Counted from the stretch's first letter, positions 52,933 to 62,422 are shown. The stretch is DNA of 64,000 nt from Candidatus Praeruminimicrobium purgamenti (GCA_018433585.1 JAHDQW010000006.1:1-64000), one strand, 5' to 3'. Numbers and translations: made by a program. The notes: a model not told the origin generated them from the sequence alone.

Positions 52933-54123
52933 ATGATACAAAGACAAGAATATCTCAACAAATTGCTTAGTTTTAAAGATAAACAGCTTATAAAAATCGT
53001 AACAGGCGTGCGCCGTTGCGGCAAATCTACTTTATTCGAACTATATCAAGCACAATTGCTTAAAAGTGGAGTGAATAAAAATCAAATTCAAAGTATAAAC
53101 TTGGAGGATCCGGCTTACTCGGAACTTCTTGATTGGAAAAAACTTTATGATTATATAAATAAACGTCTTATTCCAAATAAGCAAAATTATATATTTATTG
53201 ATGAAATACAAAACGTTGCTGATTTTGAAAAAGCAGCCGATGGACTTTTTATCAAAAAAAATGTTGATTTATATTTAACAGGTTCTAATTCGAAAATGCA
53301 GTCTGGAGAGTGGGCTACATTGCTTTCTGGACGATACATTGAAATACATATTCTGCCATTGTCTTTTAAGGAATATCATTCTACCGCTTTTACTGGAAAT
53401 ATAGAAGAAACTTTTAGTAATTATCTTGAAAACAGTTCTTTCCCGTATGCTTTGCAATTAAACGGTGACAGAAAGCAAATAAGGGATTATCTTGGCGGAA
53501 TATATAATACGATAGTTCTTAAAGATGTTGTTGAAAATAAAAAGATACGCGACGTCAGCCGGCTTGAAAGCGTTATAAAATTTATTTCTGACAACATAGG
53601 TAATTTAACTTCCATCAAGAAAATCAGCGATACAATGACATCAGACGGTATAAAAATGCTGCCTCTTACAATAGAAAACTATCTTGACGCATTTCGTGAA
53701 AGCTATATTTTATATAAAGCAAGCAGATATGATGTTAAAGGCAAAAAACTTTTACAAACGCTTGATAAGTATTATCTTGTGGATATAGGCTTGCGCTATT
53801 ATCTGTTAGGTGATAAAAAAGCCGATAGAGGCCATATTCTTGAAAATATAGTATATCTTGAACTATTAAGACGCGGATACAAAGTTTATATAGGCAAAGT
53901 GGCAGATAAAGAAGTAGATTTTGCGGCCGAGGGTATTGACGGCATAGAATATTATCAGGTGGCAGATACGGTGGCAGATACAAAAACACTTGAACGTGAA
54001 CTTACGCCGCTTAATGCAATAAAAGACCATAACCCAAAAATTATTCTGACCAGAGATTTTGATCCAAAGACATCGCACAACGGCATAAAACAAATCAATA
54101 TTTTTGATTGGTTGTTACAATAA
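52933..54123 (+). CDS. AAA_14/DUF4143 family ATPase
   Basis: A 396-aa protein with a Walker A GVRRCGKSTLFE (about residues 27-35), Walker B YIFIDEIQN, a sensor-like LTGSN, and a C-terminal DUF4143 part with REDUCED hydrophobic core (YLVDIGLRYYLLG, RGHILENIVYLELLRRGYKVYIGKV, KEVDFAAEG), the last resembling a PD-(D/E)xK nuclease half (E...VDF). These proteins are abundant in some anaerobes and have no firm function. AGGAGG lies before ATG 52933. Located between the two tRNA-Ser copies. Confidence 0.85.
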   Translation: MIQRQEYLNKLLSFKDKQLIKIVTGVRRCGKSTLFELYQAQLLKSGVNKNQIQSINLEDPAYSELLDWKKLYDYINKRLIPNKQNYIFIDEIQNVADFEKAADGLFIKKNVDLYLTGSNSKMQSGEWATLLSGRYIEIHILPLSFKEYHSTAFTGNIEETFSNYLENSSFPYALQLNGDRKQIRDYLGGIYNTIVLKDVVENKKIRDVSRLESVIKFISDNIGNLTSIKKISDTMTSDGIKMLPLTIENYLDAFRESYILYKASRYDVKGKKLLQTLDKYYLVDIGLRYYLLGDKKADRGHILENIVYLELLRRGYKVYIGKVADKEVDFAAEGIDGIEYYQVADTVADTKTLERELTPLNAIKDHNPKIILTRDFDPKTSHNGIKQINIFDWLLQ

Positions 54124-54349
54124 ATTTAATAATAGAAAACTAATACATAAAAAATTTATTGCAATTTTACTTAACAAGAAAAGATAATAACGTTCAAGAA
54201 AAATTTTTATTTTAGTCATATGCGCTGTATACTATTATGAGTTTAGGCGCTGCTGATTTTAAAGATTTAGATGGAAGAAGTTCTGTTTTTATTAATGAAA
54301 AATTTAACCTTGTTATTAGGGGAAATTTTACTATAACGAGTAGTGGAGC

Positions 54350-54436
54350 AGAGAGAGAGCCGAGTGGTTGAAGGTGCAGTTCTGGAAAGACTGTTTATCG
54401 GTGACGGTAACAAGGGTTCGAATCCCTTTCTCTCGT
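54350..54436 (+). pseudogene. Degenerate tRNA-Ser(GGA) copy
   Basis: Nearly identical to 51998-52084, including the anticodon loop and variable and T arms, but position 8 T is changed to G, the first acceptor pair is A/G, and the D and anticodon stems have new G:T pairs. The following flank also matches the first copy after a 45-bp deletion between short TTCTCTC(C)GTT repeats. Likely non-functional relic of a duplication or integration. Confidence 0.8.
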
Positions 54437-55085
54437 TAGGATACCTCGGGGCTCCGCCCTTTACAGTATACCCTCACTCGTTCATACCTTGTAAAAAATT
54501 AAATTAGTTCGTAAATATTATATTGTGTCAAAAAAATAAAAATATCTGTAAAATACTAAAACAATTTTATTAAATATAGTTGTAGTGAATCTAGAGGATA
54601 TAATAGCTAATACTAGTTAATCAGTTCCTTGCTTTTCTCTAAATATTTCTTAAAATGATTTTTAATTGTCAGAAATTTTTCATTTAGTAAATCAAAAACA
54701 CCAAAAAAGATATCGTAATCGCTATTTTTATAACTTTCCATCCTCTAGTATCGATAAAATGTGTTTTCTTACAATGATTCAGTATTTCTAATAATATTAG
54801 GATATATTTAATGCAGGTTTTGTTTAATAAATATTTAGAAAACATGTAATATAATGGTAATAGCAATGTGCTATATTGAAAAATAGTATAATATAAATCA
54901 AATGGAGTTTAGTAAATATATGCAAGTTTTATTTTTTTATTTACATCAAACTTCAATAAAAGAGATATTGTGTTATAAAATTAATTTTTGTGAAAATAAA
55001 AGCTCTTTGATATTTTTAACAATAAATAGTTTAAATTGTTTTTTCTTATGTAATTATGTTATTTTACTCAAAAGAGGTTATTTTT
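54437..55085. other. AT-rich intergenic region between tRNA-Ser relic and CBASS genes
   Basis: 649 bp without a firm gene. It starts with repeat copy C (54438-54560). A 42-aa minus-strand frame (54613-54741) and a 66-aa plus-strand frame (54902-55102) exist but lack ribosome binding sites and family features. A -10-like TATAAT is at 54887-54892, upstream of the CBASS genes. Confidence 0.5.
54438..54560 (+). repeat. Intergenic repeat, copy C
   Basis: GGATACCTCGGGGCTCCGCC, CTCACTCGTTCATACCTTGT, then AATTAGTTCGTAAATATTAT and a variable ATCTGTAAAATACT end; closest to copy A. Confidence 0.75.
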
Positions 55086-56096
55086 ATGGCAAAAACAGTT
55101 AATGAAGCTTTCAATGAATTTATGAAAAATGTAGTGAATCTTTCTGCATATGATACTAATAATGCAAAAAATAGTAGAAAATGGCTTGTTGATAATATAA
55201 TAGAATTGCCAAATAGCGATTATGATTTTCCATTATTATATATAGAACAGAATATATTTTTTGGCTCATTTGAAAGAAAGACAAAAGCAGAAATATTAGA
55301 TGATATTGATTTAATGATTTGTCTTAGTGCAGAAGGTTCATGGTATGAAGGGTTTGGGGAAGACATAAAAATTCATGTGCCTGATTCAGCAACTAGATTA
55401 AAAAATTTTTGTAATGAGGATGGCAAGACTTTAAACTCAATAAAAGTAATCAATTGTTTTGTTAAAAAATTAGAAAAAATACCTCAGTATAAAAAAGCAG
55501 AAATTCATAGGGATCAAGAAGCTGTAACATTGGATTTGCAATCTTATGATTGGAAATTTGACATTGTCCCTTGTTTTTTTACTAAGCCAACAGAAAGCAA
55601 TAAAACTTTTTATATTATACCAGATGGCAAAGGCACTTGGAAAATGACAGACCCAAGGTTAGATAGAGAAAGAACATATGAAGTTAATAATATGCATGGC
55701 AACAATATAGTTTTAAATATCATTAGAATAATTAAATATTGGAATAATAGACATACTATGCCTTCAATAGGCTCTTATCTATTAGAAAATATGATTTTAG
55801 ATTACTATTACAGTAACTATCAATATAATGTCTCAAAATTCATTGATTTAGAGTTGCTTAAAATATTTTCTGATTTAGCTAGTAGAATATATAGTCAAGT
55901 TCATGATCCTAAAGGAATACAGGGTAATCTAAATTCATTAGATTATGAGACCAGAAAAAAAGTAGAAGCCAAAGCTAGAGAGGATTATTATAAAGTAGGA
56001 GAAGCAATAAAATTTGAACAAGAACAAAATTACAAAGCAGCACTAAATAAATGGAGTGAAATTTTTGGCGATAAATTCCCTAAATATGAGGATTAA
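55086..56096 (+). CDS. SMODS-domain nucleotidyltransferase (CBASS CD-NTase)
   Basis: The 336-aa protein fits the OAS-like nucleotidyltransferases that make cyclic oligonucleotides in CBASS antiphage systems. The polymerase-beta catalytic site is visible: FFGSFERKTKAE (GS, about residues 59-60), DDIDLM (D-x-D, about 70-73) and a third aspartate in WKFDIVPCF (about 157-159). The C-terminal helical part has NIVLNIIRIIKYWN, typical of the SMODS/PAP core. ATG 55086 has AGAGG before it; a longer frame from 55056 lacks support. The next gene follows 1 nt after the stop and encodes a membrane effector. The nucleotide product cannot be read from the sequence. Confidence 0.9.
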   Translation: MAKTVNEAFNEFMKNVVNLSAYDTNNAKNSRKWLVDNIIELPNSDYDFPLLYIEQNIFFGSFERKTKAEILDDIDLMICLSAEGSWYEGFGEDIKIHVPDSATRLKNFCNEDGKTLNSIKVINCFVKKLEKIPQYKKAEIHRDQEAVTLDLQSYDWKFDIVPCFFTKPTESNKTFYIIPDGKGTWKMTDPRLDRERTYEVNNMHGNNIVLNIIRIIKYWNNRHTMPSIGSYLLENMILDYYYSNYQYNVSKFIDLELLKIFSDLASRIYSQVHDPKGIQGNLNSLDYETRKKVEAKAREDYYKVGEAIKFEQEQNYKAALNKWSEIFGDKFPKYED

Positions 56097-56097
56097 T

Positions 56098-56979
56098 ATG
56101 AATGCTATAATTAAAAGAGAAAATGAAGAAGATAGCTTAAAGAAATTAGTAGCTCAGAAAGAATGCTATTCTATGGCGAAAAAAGTTTATTTTATACAAT
56201 TTCTACTTGCAATAGTTGGAGTTGTAATTTTTTCATTTTTACAGATAATGTTTAATAAGTATAAAATAAACATATCATTAATTGTCGCAACATATAGTAT
56301 AACAATTCTTTTTGTTGATGTTTTTTTGGATTCTTATGTTGGGGAACTTAAAGAAAAAGCAAGTTTAATTCAAGAACTTTTTGATTGTTATGTTTTAAAT
56401 ATCCCATGGAACAATATTTTATGTGGAAGTGAAACAGAAAGCAGGGATATCTATTGCAATTGTTTTGAGAAGAAAAAAAGAAATTTTCTAAATTTAAAAA
56501 ATTGGTACGATGAAAGTATTTCTCTTGTTCCAGAGGAAGTAGGTAAAATAATTTGTCAGAAAATTAACTGTACGTATGATGTCGAAATAAGGAAAAAATA
56601 TATGTTGCTGATAAAATGGACAACTGCAATTTCTGTATTGTTAATTGTGTCAATTGCAATTTTTTCTTATACAATATTTGCGAATTTTATATTGGCTGGT
56701 GTTTTACCGCTTTTGCCAATTATTAAATGGATATATAAAAATATCAAAAGTAATACTAGCTCTATAAATGCCCATGAAAAATTAAAAATAAATATAAATC
56801 ACATATTGAAAGATGCTGCAAACAATAGTTCTCATAATGCTATTTCTATAAGGCAGATACAAGATAAAATTTTCCTTAATAGAAAGGAAGTTTTTCTTAT
56901 ACCTGATTATCTTTATAATAAGTGGAGAAATAAACAAGAAGATGCTATTAGAAATTTAGTAGAAGAGAGTATAAAATAA
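56098..56979 (+). CDS. S-4TM family pore-forming effector (CBASS)
   Basis: A 293-aa protein with four hydrophobic segments in two pairs: about 31-53 and 58-80, then about 173-195 and 198-216. This is the layout of the S-4TM effectors that, on sensing the CD-NTase's nucleotide signal, permeabilise the inner membrane and kill infected cells. The middle region and the C-terminus (about 220-293) are soluble and could bind the signal. It starts 1 nt behind the CD-NTase stop with GAGGA before ATG 56098. There is no Cap2/Cap3 or HORMA/TRIP13 partner, so the locus fits the minimal type I plan. Composition is AT-rich compared with the rest of the window. Confidence 0.85.
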   Translation: MNAIIKRENEEDSLKKLVAQKECYSMAKKVYFIQFLLAIVGVVIFSFLQIMFNKYKINISLIVATYSITILFVDVFLDSYVGELKEKASLIQELFDCYVLNIPWNNILCGSETESRDIYCNCFEKKKRNFLNLKNWYDESISLVPEEVGKIICQKINCTYDVEIRKKYMLLIKWTTAISVLLIVSIAIFSYTIFANFILAGVLPLLPIIKWIYKNIKSNTSSINAHEKLKININHILKDAANNSSHNAISIRQIQDKIFLNRKEVFLIPDYLYNKWRNKQEDAIRNLVEESIK

Positions 56980-57033
56980 TATGAACAAATAATATGTGTT
57001 CGTAAATAAATAAAAATAAGGAAGATTTTATCA

Positions 57034-57780
57034 ATGGACATTCCAAGAATATTCAATATTACAGAAAGCGCTCACAGGATTCATAATCCGTTTACGCCTG
57101 AAAAGTTTGCTGTTTTGGGCGCAGCATTGCGTTTGAAAACCGGTACGAAAATACTTGACCTCGGCTGCGGTTCGGGAGAGATGTTGTGTACTTGGGCGCG
57201 AGATTACGGAATTACAGGTACAGGCGTAGATATGAGTAGTGTATTTAGCAAGCAGGCGGAACTCCGCGCTGAAGAGCTCGGTGTTGCCGGTAAAGTTAAG
57301 TTTATTCATGGCGATGCCGCAGGATATGTTTCTGACGAAAAGGTTGGCGTGGCAGCCTGCGTAGGCGCTACTTGGATTGCAGGCGGAGTTGCAGGAACTG
57401 CCAAACTTCTTGAGCGCAGCTTACGTAAAGGAGGGATTATCCTTATCGGCGAACCTTACTGGAGGCAAATACCGCCTACTGAAGAAGTTGCCAAAGGATG
57501 TCTCGCCCACTCAATTTCTGATTTTCTAATTCTTCCAAAACTTGTTGCATCTTTCGCAAATCTTGGTTATGATGTTGTTGAAATGGTTTTAGCTGACCAA
57601 GACGGTTGGGACAGATATGAGGCGGCTAAATGGCTTACAATGCGCAGGTGGCTTGAAGAAAATCCAAATGATGAGTTAGCAAAAGATGTTCGGGCTCAAC
57701 TGACATCCGAACCGGAACGTTACGCCTCTTATACGCGTGAATATCTCGGCTGGGGCGTATTTGCGATTATGCCAAGATAA
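57034..57780 (+). CDS. Class I SAM-dependent methyltransferase
   Basis: The 248-aa protein has the SAM-binding motif ILDLGCGSGEMLCTWA (about residues 43-57) followed by TGTGVDMSSVF, the acidic end of strand 2, then FIHGDAAGYV, and a typical Rossmann-like continuation (GGIILIGEPYW). The substrate is unknown; the fold is that of small-molecule methyltransferases. AGGAAG precedes ATG 57034. GC content returns to the core level after the AT-rich CBASS genes. Confidence 0.82.
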   Translation: MDIPRIFNITESAHRIHNPFTPEKFAVLGAALRLKTGTKILDLGCGSGEMLCTWARDYGITGTGVDMSSVFSKQAELRAEELGVAGKVKFIHGDAAGYVSDEKVGVAACVGATWIAGGVAGTAKLLERSLRKGGIILIGEPYWRQIPPTEEVAKGCLAHSISDFLILPKLVASFANLGYDVVEMVLADQDGWDRYEAAKWLTMRRWLEENPNDELAKDVRAQLTSEPERYASYTREYLGWGVFAIMPR

Positions 57781-57840
57781 TTTATTTTGTGTCTGTATGA
57801 ATTATCAAGGTTAACCAATTTTTTAGTAAAAATAGAATTT

Positions 57841-58602
57841 ATGAATACAAAGACTATCAATATAGTAACGGTTATAGCTTATGTTATTATGATAGCAGTC
57901 AATTATATGGCTGTCTTTTTTCCGCTTGGAGGCAGAACCACCGGAGAAATATCTTACAATTATCCTAATCTTTTTGCGCCTGCCGGATATGCATTTTCTG
58001 TATGGGGTATCATTTATTTACTTCTTGGAATGTATGTCATTTATCAATTGAGGCTCAATAAAAATGAATTGACAGAGAAAGTAAACCGCATCTTTATTGT
58101 TAATGCGCTCTTAAATGCTTCTTGGTTATTTGCCTGGCATTACGATTTAATATGGCTTTCCGTCATTATAATGGCAGGGCTTTTGTTTACGCTTATTAAA
58201 ATTGCCGATATTTTACGCACTAATGTTATTGCTCCAAAAGAGCGTTGGTTTGTGCGGTTGCCGTTTAGCGTTTATTTCGGCTGGATTACGGTAGCTGCAA
58301 TTGCAAATGTTATAGTTTTTCTAGTTTACATCGGATGGAACGGTACCGGCATTTCAGAAGTTTTTTTGACAGTCACGGCTCTTTTGACAGGAACTTGTAT
58401 CGGTTTATGGCGTATGTTGAAAGACCGTTTTTTACCGTACGGGCTTGTGCTTATTTGGGGATACGGCGCTGTTCTTGCAAAACATCTTTCTGCGGTTGGG
58501 TTTGACGGACAATATCCAATCATAATTGGAACAGTTGCTGTTTGTTTATTAGTTTTTACAGGCACAATATTGTTTATAACCGTCAAAACAAAAGATAATT
58601 AA
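57841..58602 (+). CDS. TspO/MBR-related membrane protein
   Basis: A 253-aa membrane protein with about seven hydrophobic segments. FAPAGYAFSVWGIIYLLL near the N-terminus is the recurrent pattern of tryptophan-rich TspO-related proteins, and tryptophans recur (NASWLFAWHY, YFGWITVAAIAN, IGWNGTG). It is longer than classical TspO (5 TM). Function unknown; stress or tetrapyrrole sensing is only the family theme. ATG 57841 is preferred to an upstream frame from 57787, which would not give the transmembrane start. Confidence 0.72.
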   Translation: MNTKTINIVTVIAYVIMIAVNYMAVFFPLGGRTTGEISYNYPNLFAPAGYAFSVWGIIYLLLGMYVIYQLRLNKNELTEKVNRIFIVNALLNASWLFAWHYDLIWLSVIIMAGLLFTLIKIADILRTNVIAPKERWFVRLPFSVYFGWITVAAIANVIVFLVYIGWNGTGISEVFLTVTALLTGTCIGLWRMLKDRFLPYGLVLIWGYGAVLAKHLSAVGFDGQYPIIIGTVAVCLLVFTGTILFITVKTKDN

Positions 58603-58639
58603 ATACGTTTACAAAATTTTCTTCGTTTATGGGGTGAAT

Positions 58640-59140
58640 ATGAAAAAAATTATAGTTAACGATAAAATGCAGAAAAATTATGTATATATTCTTTTAGAAA
58701 AACCCGGCAAAAATTTTGATAAAAACTTCAAACCGGAATTAACTCCTAAAGAAATGTTGGAACTCGGCGTATTCGGCGGTAAATATATGACTGATTGTTT
58801 ATCGGAATTTCCTGATGAATGGTTCAGCAAAGCAAAACTATGTTCTGAGAAACATGATCCGGAACTTAATTTTTTTGGAGTAAACGCAAGTCAGCCTTTA
58901 TCGGTATGGCGCCAAAAAGGGTGGATACATCCGGATGACCCTAGAGGCTGGTTTCAATGGTACTGCAGGTATTTCATGGGCAGAAGACATGAAGATGACG
59001 AAAGGCAGATTAAAAGATGGATAGCAATTAAACGCCATATTGTGCAGATAAATAATAATTGTTTACCGGGCGATTGGGCTTGTCATATAAAACAGCGTCA
59101 GGCTGTACTGCATTGGGCATACGACAGCAGGAAAATATAA
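58640..59140 (+). CDS. Conserved hypothetical protein
   Basis: A 166-aa soluble, charged protein without a recognised domain. It is rich in aromatic and tryptophan residues in its second half (WRQKGWIHPDDPRGWFQWYCRYFMGRRHEDDERQIKRW and WACHIKQRQAVLHWAY), suggesting a compact conserved fold; such Trp-rich proteins of similar length occur in many genomes. GGGGTG precedes ATG 58640. No linked partner. Confidence 0.75.
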   Translation: MKKIIVNDKMQKNYVYILLEKPGKNFDKNFKPELTPKEMLELGVFGGKYMTDCLSEFPDEWFSKAKLCSEKHDPELNFFGVNASQPLSVWRQKGWIHPDDPRGWFQWYCRYFMGRRHEDDERQIKRWIAIKRHIVQINNNCLPGDWACHIKQRQAVLHWAYDSRKI

Positions 59141-59434
59141 CTATTGTTAAAAAATTATTCTTTTTTTATCGTTTTAAAAATATCCATAAAATACTTTGAA
59201 AATTATGAGACAAGATATCGAATTTCAAGATATCAAAATTTTATAACTTATAACCTAGAGATATTGTGATTCAGTAATTTACAAAAAAGAATTGAATTGA
59301 TAGTATTGTTTTAAATGAAGACCAAACTAATTGACAGATTTAAACAAGAAATCAAATTTTATCAAGCTATAAAGTAATTAATCTAAATAATTTACAAAAA
59401 CAGCATTGCTGATAAAATAAGTCCTCAACTTTGG
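59141..59434. other. Intergenic region, no gene seen
   Basis: 294 bp of AT-rich sequence; includes GATATCGAATTTCAAGATATC-like imperfect repeats near 59213 and no convincing hairpin, promoter or coding frame. Confidence 0.5.
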
Positions 59435-60319
59435 TTGAATTTTGTAAAATATGACCAAGGAGCTAATAAAATAAAAAATTATATTTGTAAAACTAAACAG
59501 CCTGTCATACTAATAACAGGAGCAACTTCCGGTATAGGATATGCTGCCGCAAAATTGTTATATGATGATAATTGTCGTGTTATTATTCATGGGCGAAAAA
59601 AAATAACTTCATGTGGAGCTTGTACAAAAATTGGTATTTCTCAGCAAGTAGTCCCTGTATGGGGTGATTTGTCAAGTTTAAAACAAATTCGTCAGCTTGC
59701 AGCGCAAATAAAAGAAATTGCGCCTGTGATTGATGTTGTTATTTTAAATGCTGGTATATTTCAAAAAGATGGATTGCTTTCAGAAGACGGTTTTGAATTG
59801 GATTTTGCTGTTAATTATCTTTCACATATGCTGTTAGTACATTTGCTTCTTTCGTGTTTAATACGCGGTACTCGCATTGTTTTTGTTTCATCATCGGCTT
59901 ACATAAATGGAAAAGTTGATGTTAACAATTTGGGTAATCAGTATATTCATGATCCGATGAATGCTTATGCTACATCTAAACAATTATGTCTTATAGCTTC
60001 TTTGGAATTATCACGTCGGTTGCAAAATCAGCAAATATGCGTTAATGCGTGCAATCCGGGTCCGACAAGCACAAAACTTCTTGCCGCCGGAAAAGAGTAT
60101 GGTTGGAGTAATTTAGGCAGCTCGTCAGTTAAAGCGGCTCACCGTCTTGAATGGCTTGCGCTAAGTCCTGAATTAGAAACGGCAAGCGGACATTATTTTA
60201 ACGATAAAAAAATGCCTAATGTTCCTAAGCGCTTGCGCGATGAAAAGTTTAGTTCTTCGGTATATGAAAAGACTATGTTCTTGTGTAAGACGATGTCGTT
60301 GCCTTTAAATAAAAAATGA
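59435..60319 (+). CDS. Short-chain dehydrogenase/reductase (SDR)
   Basis: A 294-aa oxidoreductase of the SDR family: glycine motif TGATSGIGYAAA (about residues 30-41), then LNAGIF, catalytic serine in VSSSAY and the YATSK active-site tyrosine/lysine. Resembles the retinol-dehydrogenase-like SDR group. Start TTG 59435 is the only start in frame that keeps the N-terminal extension, but the conserved part begins about 25 residues later, so the start is uncertain. Substrate unknown. Confidence 0.82.
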   Translation: MNFVKYDQGANKIKNYICKTKQPVILITGATSGIGYAAAKLLYDDNCRVIIHGRKKITSCGACTKIGISQQVVPVWGDLSSLKQIRQLAAQIKEIAPVIDVVILNAGIFQKDGLLSEDGFELDFAVNYLSHMLLVHLLLSCLIRGTRIVFVSSSAYINGKVDVNNLGNQYIHDPMNAYATSKQLCLIASLELSRRLQNQQICVNACNPGPTSTKLLAAGKEYGWSNLGSSSVKAAHRLEWLALSPELETASGHYFNDKKMPNVPKRLRDEKFSSSVYEKTMFLCKTMSLPLNKK

Positions 60320-60421
60320 AATATTTTTTGGTAAAATTAGTATAAAAATTGTATTCTGCGGCGAATGATTTTATTGTGCGGGAATTTGGTAATTAAATGT
60401 CGGTTTATGGAGATATGAAAT

Positions 60422-61054
60422 ATGGACAGAAAGATTGTGTATGTTTATTTGCTGGACGGATTGTCGGATTGGGAGTTGGGGTATGTTCTGCCGGAACTTA
60501 AGAGCGGGCAGTGTTTTAAAAAAGGAGTTTCGCCTTATACAATCAAGACTGTTTCTTTAAATAAAAATACTGTAATAACAATGGGCGGTTTAAGCATCAT
60601 ACCGGATATGACTCTTGATGAAATTGATTACACGCAGGCTGCTTTATTGCTTTTGCCGGGAAGTTATGACTGGCTTAAATCAGACCATAGCATTATACTG
60701 TCAAAAGTAAAAGAATTTCTTAACAAAAATATTCCTGTCGGGGCTATCTGCGCGGCAACGATTGCTTTGGCAAAAGCAGGAATTTTAAATAATTTTGTGC
60801 ATACAAGCAATGATCTTGATTTCTTAAAACAAGTATGCCCTGAATATACCGGAGAAAAAAATTACCGTAAAGAACCGTCTGTTTCCGATCGTAATTTAAT
60901 TACGGCAGGAGGAACGGCTCCTGTAGAATTTGCCCGTGAAATACTAAAAAAGCTTGATGTTATAAATGAGGAAGTTTTGGATACTTGGTACAAACTTTAT
61001 AAAACGCAGGATGCCCAGTATTATTTCAAGCTTATGCAAATGCTGTCGGCTTAA
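60422..61054 (+). CDS. DJ-1/PfpI family protein
   Basis: A 210-aa DJ-1/PfpI (class I glutamine amidotransferase-like) protein. The nucleophile elbow GAICAAT has the reactive cysteine (about residue 110), and the N-terminus VYVYLLDGLSDWELGYVLPEL matches DUF-type DJ-1 relatives. Roles range from glyoxalase or amidase to stress sensing; not assigned. ATG 60422 is preceded by GGAG. It is 23 bp before the alcohol dehydrogenase gene and probably in one operon. Confidence 0.85.
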   Translation: MDRKIVYVYLLDGLSDWELGYVLPELKSGQCFKKGVSPYTIKTVSLNKNTVITMGGLSIIPDMTLDEIDYTQAALLLLPGSYDWLKSDHSIILSKVKEFLNKNIPVGAICAATIALAKAGILNNFVHTSNDLDFLKQVCPEYTGEKNYRKEPSVSDRNLITAGGTAPVEFAREILKKLDVINEEVLDTWYKLYKTQDAQYYFKLMQMLSA

Positions 61055-61077
61055 ATTTAATTAATTGGAGTAATAAT

Positions 61078-62241
61078 ATGAATAACTTTGAATTTTGTAA
61101 TCCTACGCGTATAATTTTCGGCAAAGACAGCCAGAAAAAAGTCGGTGAATATGTAAAGAAATATTCGTCAAATATATTGTTTCATTACGGGAAAGAAAGC
61201 ATTAAAAAGAGCGGGCTTTATGATGAAGTTATATCGTCTCTTAAAGAAGCGGGAGTCGCTTATACAGAGCTTGGCGGAGTTCAGCCTAATCCGAGAATTT
61301 CGCTTGTCCGCAAGGGCGTAAAAATTTGCAAAGAGAAAAAAATTGATTTTATTTTGGCGGCAGGCGGCGGAAGCGTTATAGACAGCGCCAAAGCGATAGC
61401 GCTCGGCATTAAGTATGACGGAGACGTATGGGACTTTTTTACAATGAAAGCATTGCCGAAACAAACTGCTTCAACAGCTGTCATTTTAACAATACCGGCT
61501 GCAGGAAGCGAGAGCAGTCCGAATACTGTGATTTCAAATGAAGAAGAATCAATGAAACTTGCGGTAAAATATCCTCCGTTAAGACCGGTGTTTAGCATAT
61601 TAAATCCTGCTTTTTGTTTTTCTCTTCCAAAAGAACAGCTGGGATACGGCGTGTGCGATATGATGGCTCATATTTTCGAAAGATATTTCACGCAAACTAA
61701 ATATACGGAGCTTTCAGATAAGCTTTGTGAAGGAACGCTTAAAACAATTATTGATAATGCTTATAAATTGTTAAATAATTTTAACGATTATAACGCATGG
61801 GCTGAAATTATGCTTGCCGGCAACGTTGCCCATAACGGTTTTTTGGGAATGGGAAGACAAGAAGACTGGGCTTCTCACGGAATAGAACATGCGATAAGCG
61901 CAGTTTACGACATACCGCACGGAGCCGGGCTGAGTATTGTTTTTCCTGCATGGATGAAATATGTTTATAAATATAATATTCCTTTGTTTACCCAATTTGC
62001 CGTAAATGTCTGGGGAGTAAGCGGCGGCATAAGCAATTCTGACGAAATTGCTTTGAAAGGAATAGAAGAAACCGAAAAGTTTTTTAAAAGATTGAATCTG
62101 CCTGTAAGGCTCGGAGATTTAAACATAAAAGAAAAAGATATAGAAATTATGGCAAAAAAGGCTACGGCATTCGGAACTTTAGGTTCGTTTAAAGAATTAA
62201 ATACCGAAGATGTTAAGGCAATTTACAAACTGGCATTATAA
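61078..62241 (+). CDS. Iron-containing alcohol dehydrogenase (BdhA/YqdH-like)
   Basis: A 387-aa group III alcohol dehydrogenase that reduces aldehydes with NAD(P)H. N-terminal NPTRIIFGKDSQKKVGEYV, then FILAAGGGSVIDSAKAIALG for the cofactor and C-terminal GIEHAISAVYDIPHGAGLSIVFPAWM, in which the histidines bind iron together with MMAHIFERY. It resembles butanol dehydrogenases of anaerobes. GGAG lies before ATG 61078. It could dispose of fermentation aldehydes. Confidence 0.93.
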   Translation: MNNFEFCNPTRIIFGKDSQKKVGEYVKKYSSNILFHYGKESIKKSGLYDEVISSLKEAGVAYTELGGVQPNPRISLVRKGVKICKEKKIDFILAAGGGSVIDSAKAIALGIKYDGDVWDFFTMKALPKQTASTAVILTIPAAGSESSPNTVISNEEESMKLAVKYPPLRPVFSILNPAFCFSLPKEQLGYGVCDMMAHIFERYFTQTKYTELSDKLCEGTLKTIIDNAYKLLNNFNDYNAWAEIMLAGNVAHNGFLGMGRQEDWASHGIEHAISAVYDIPHGAGLSIVFPAWMKYVYKYNIPLFTQFAVNVWGVSGGISNSDEIALKGIEETEKFFKRLNLPVRLGDLNIKEKDIEIMAKKATAFGTLGSFKELNTEDVKAIYKLAL

Positions 62242-62332
62242 ATTAAAAATGTTAAAAAATATCGACAAAACATCTTTTAATAATATAAAATAGGCGTATT
62301 AGAAAATAAAATTTTTTGTAACGGAGAATTGG

Positions 62333-62422
62333 ATGATTGCGTATGTTGCAGCAAGAAGTATCGGCGTAGAGAGAGTTAACGGAAAATATTTTTATTTAGA
62401 AAAACATAAGTTGAAAACTTAA
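62333..62422 (+). CDS. Possible 29-aa small protein
   Basis: ATG 62333, 29 codons, TAA at 62420-62422; GGAG at 62323-62326 is well spaced before it. The product is basic and reads AARSIGVERVNGKYFYLEK in the middle. It ends 10 nt before the start of rsgA. It may be a small protein, a translated leader of rsgA, or a chance frame. Confidence 0.4.
   Translation: MIAYVAARSIGVERVNGKYFYLEKHKLKT

Noticed and set aside
54237-54371. 44-aa frame running into the degenerate tRNA-Ser
   Set aside because: No ribosome binding site or family; ends inside the tRNA copy. It may be a gene scrap but cannot be supported.
54613-54741. 42-aa minus-strand frame in the AT-rich region
   Set aside because: Plausible amino acid composition, but only 42 codons with no proper ribosome binding site spacing.
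54902-55102. 66-aa frame before the CBASS genes
   Set aside because: No ribosome binding site, overlaps the CD-NTase start, composition as expected from AT-rich noncoding DNA.
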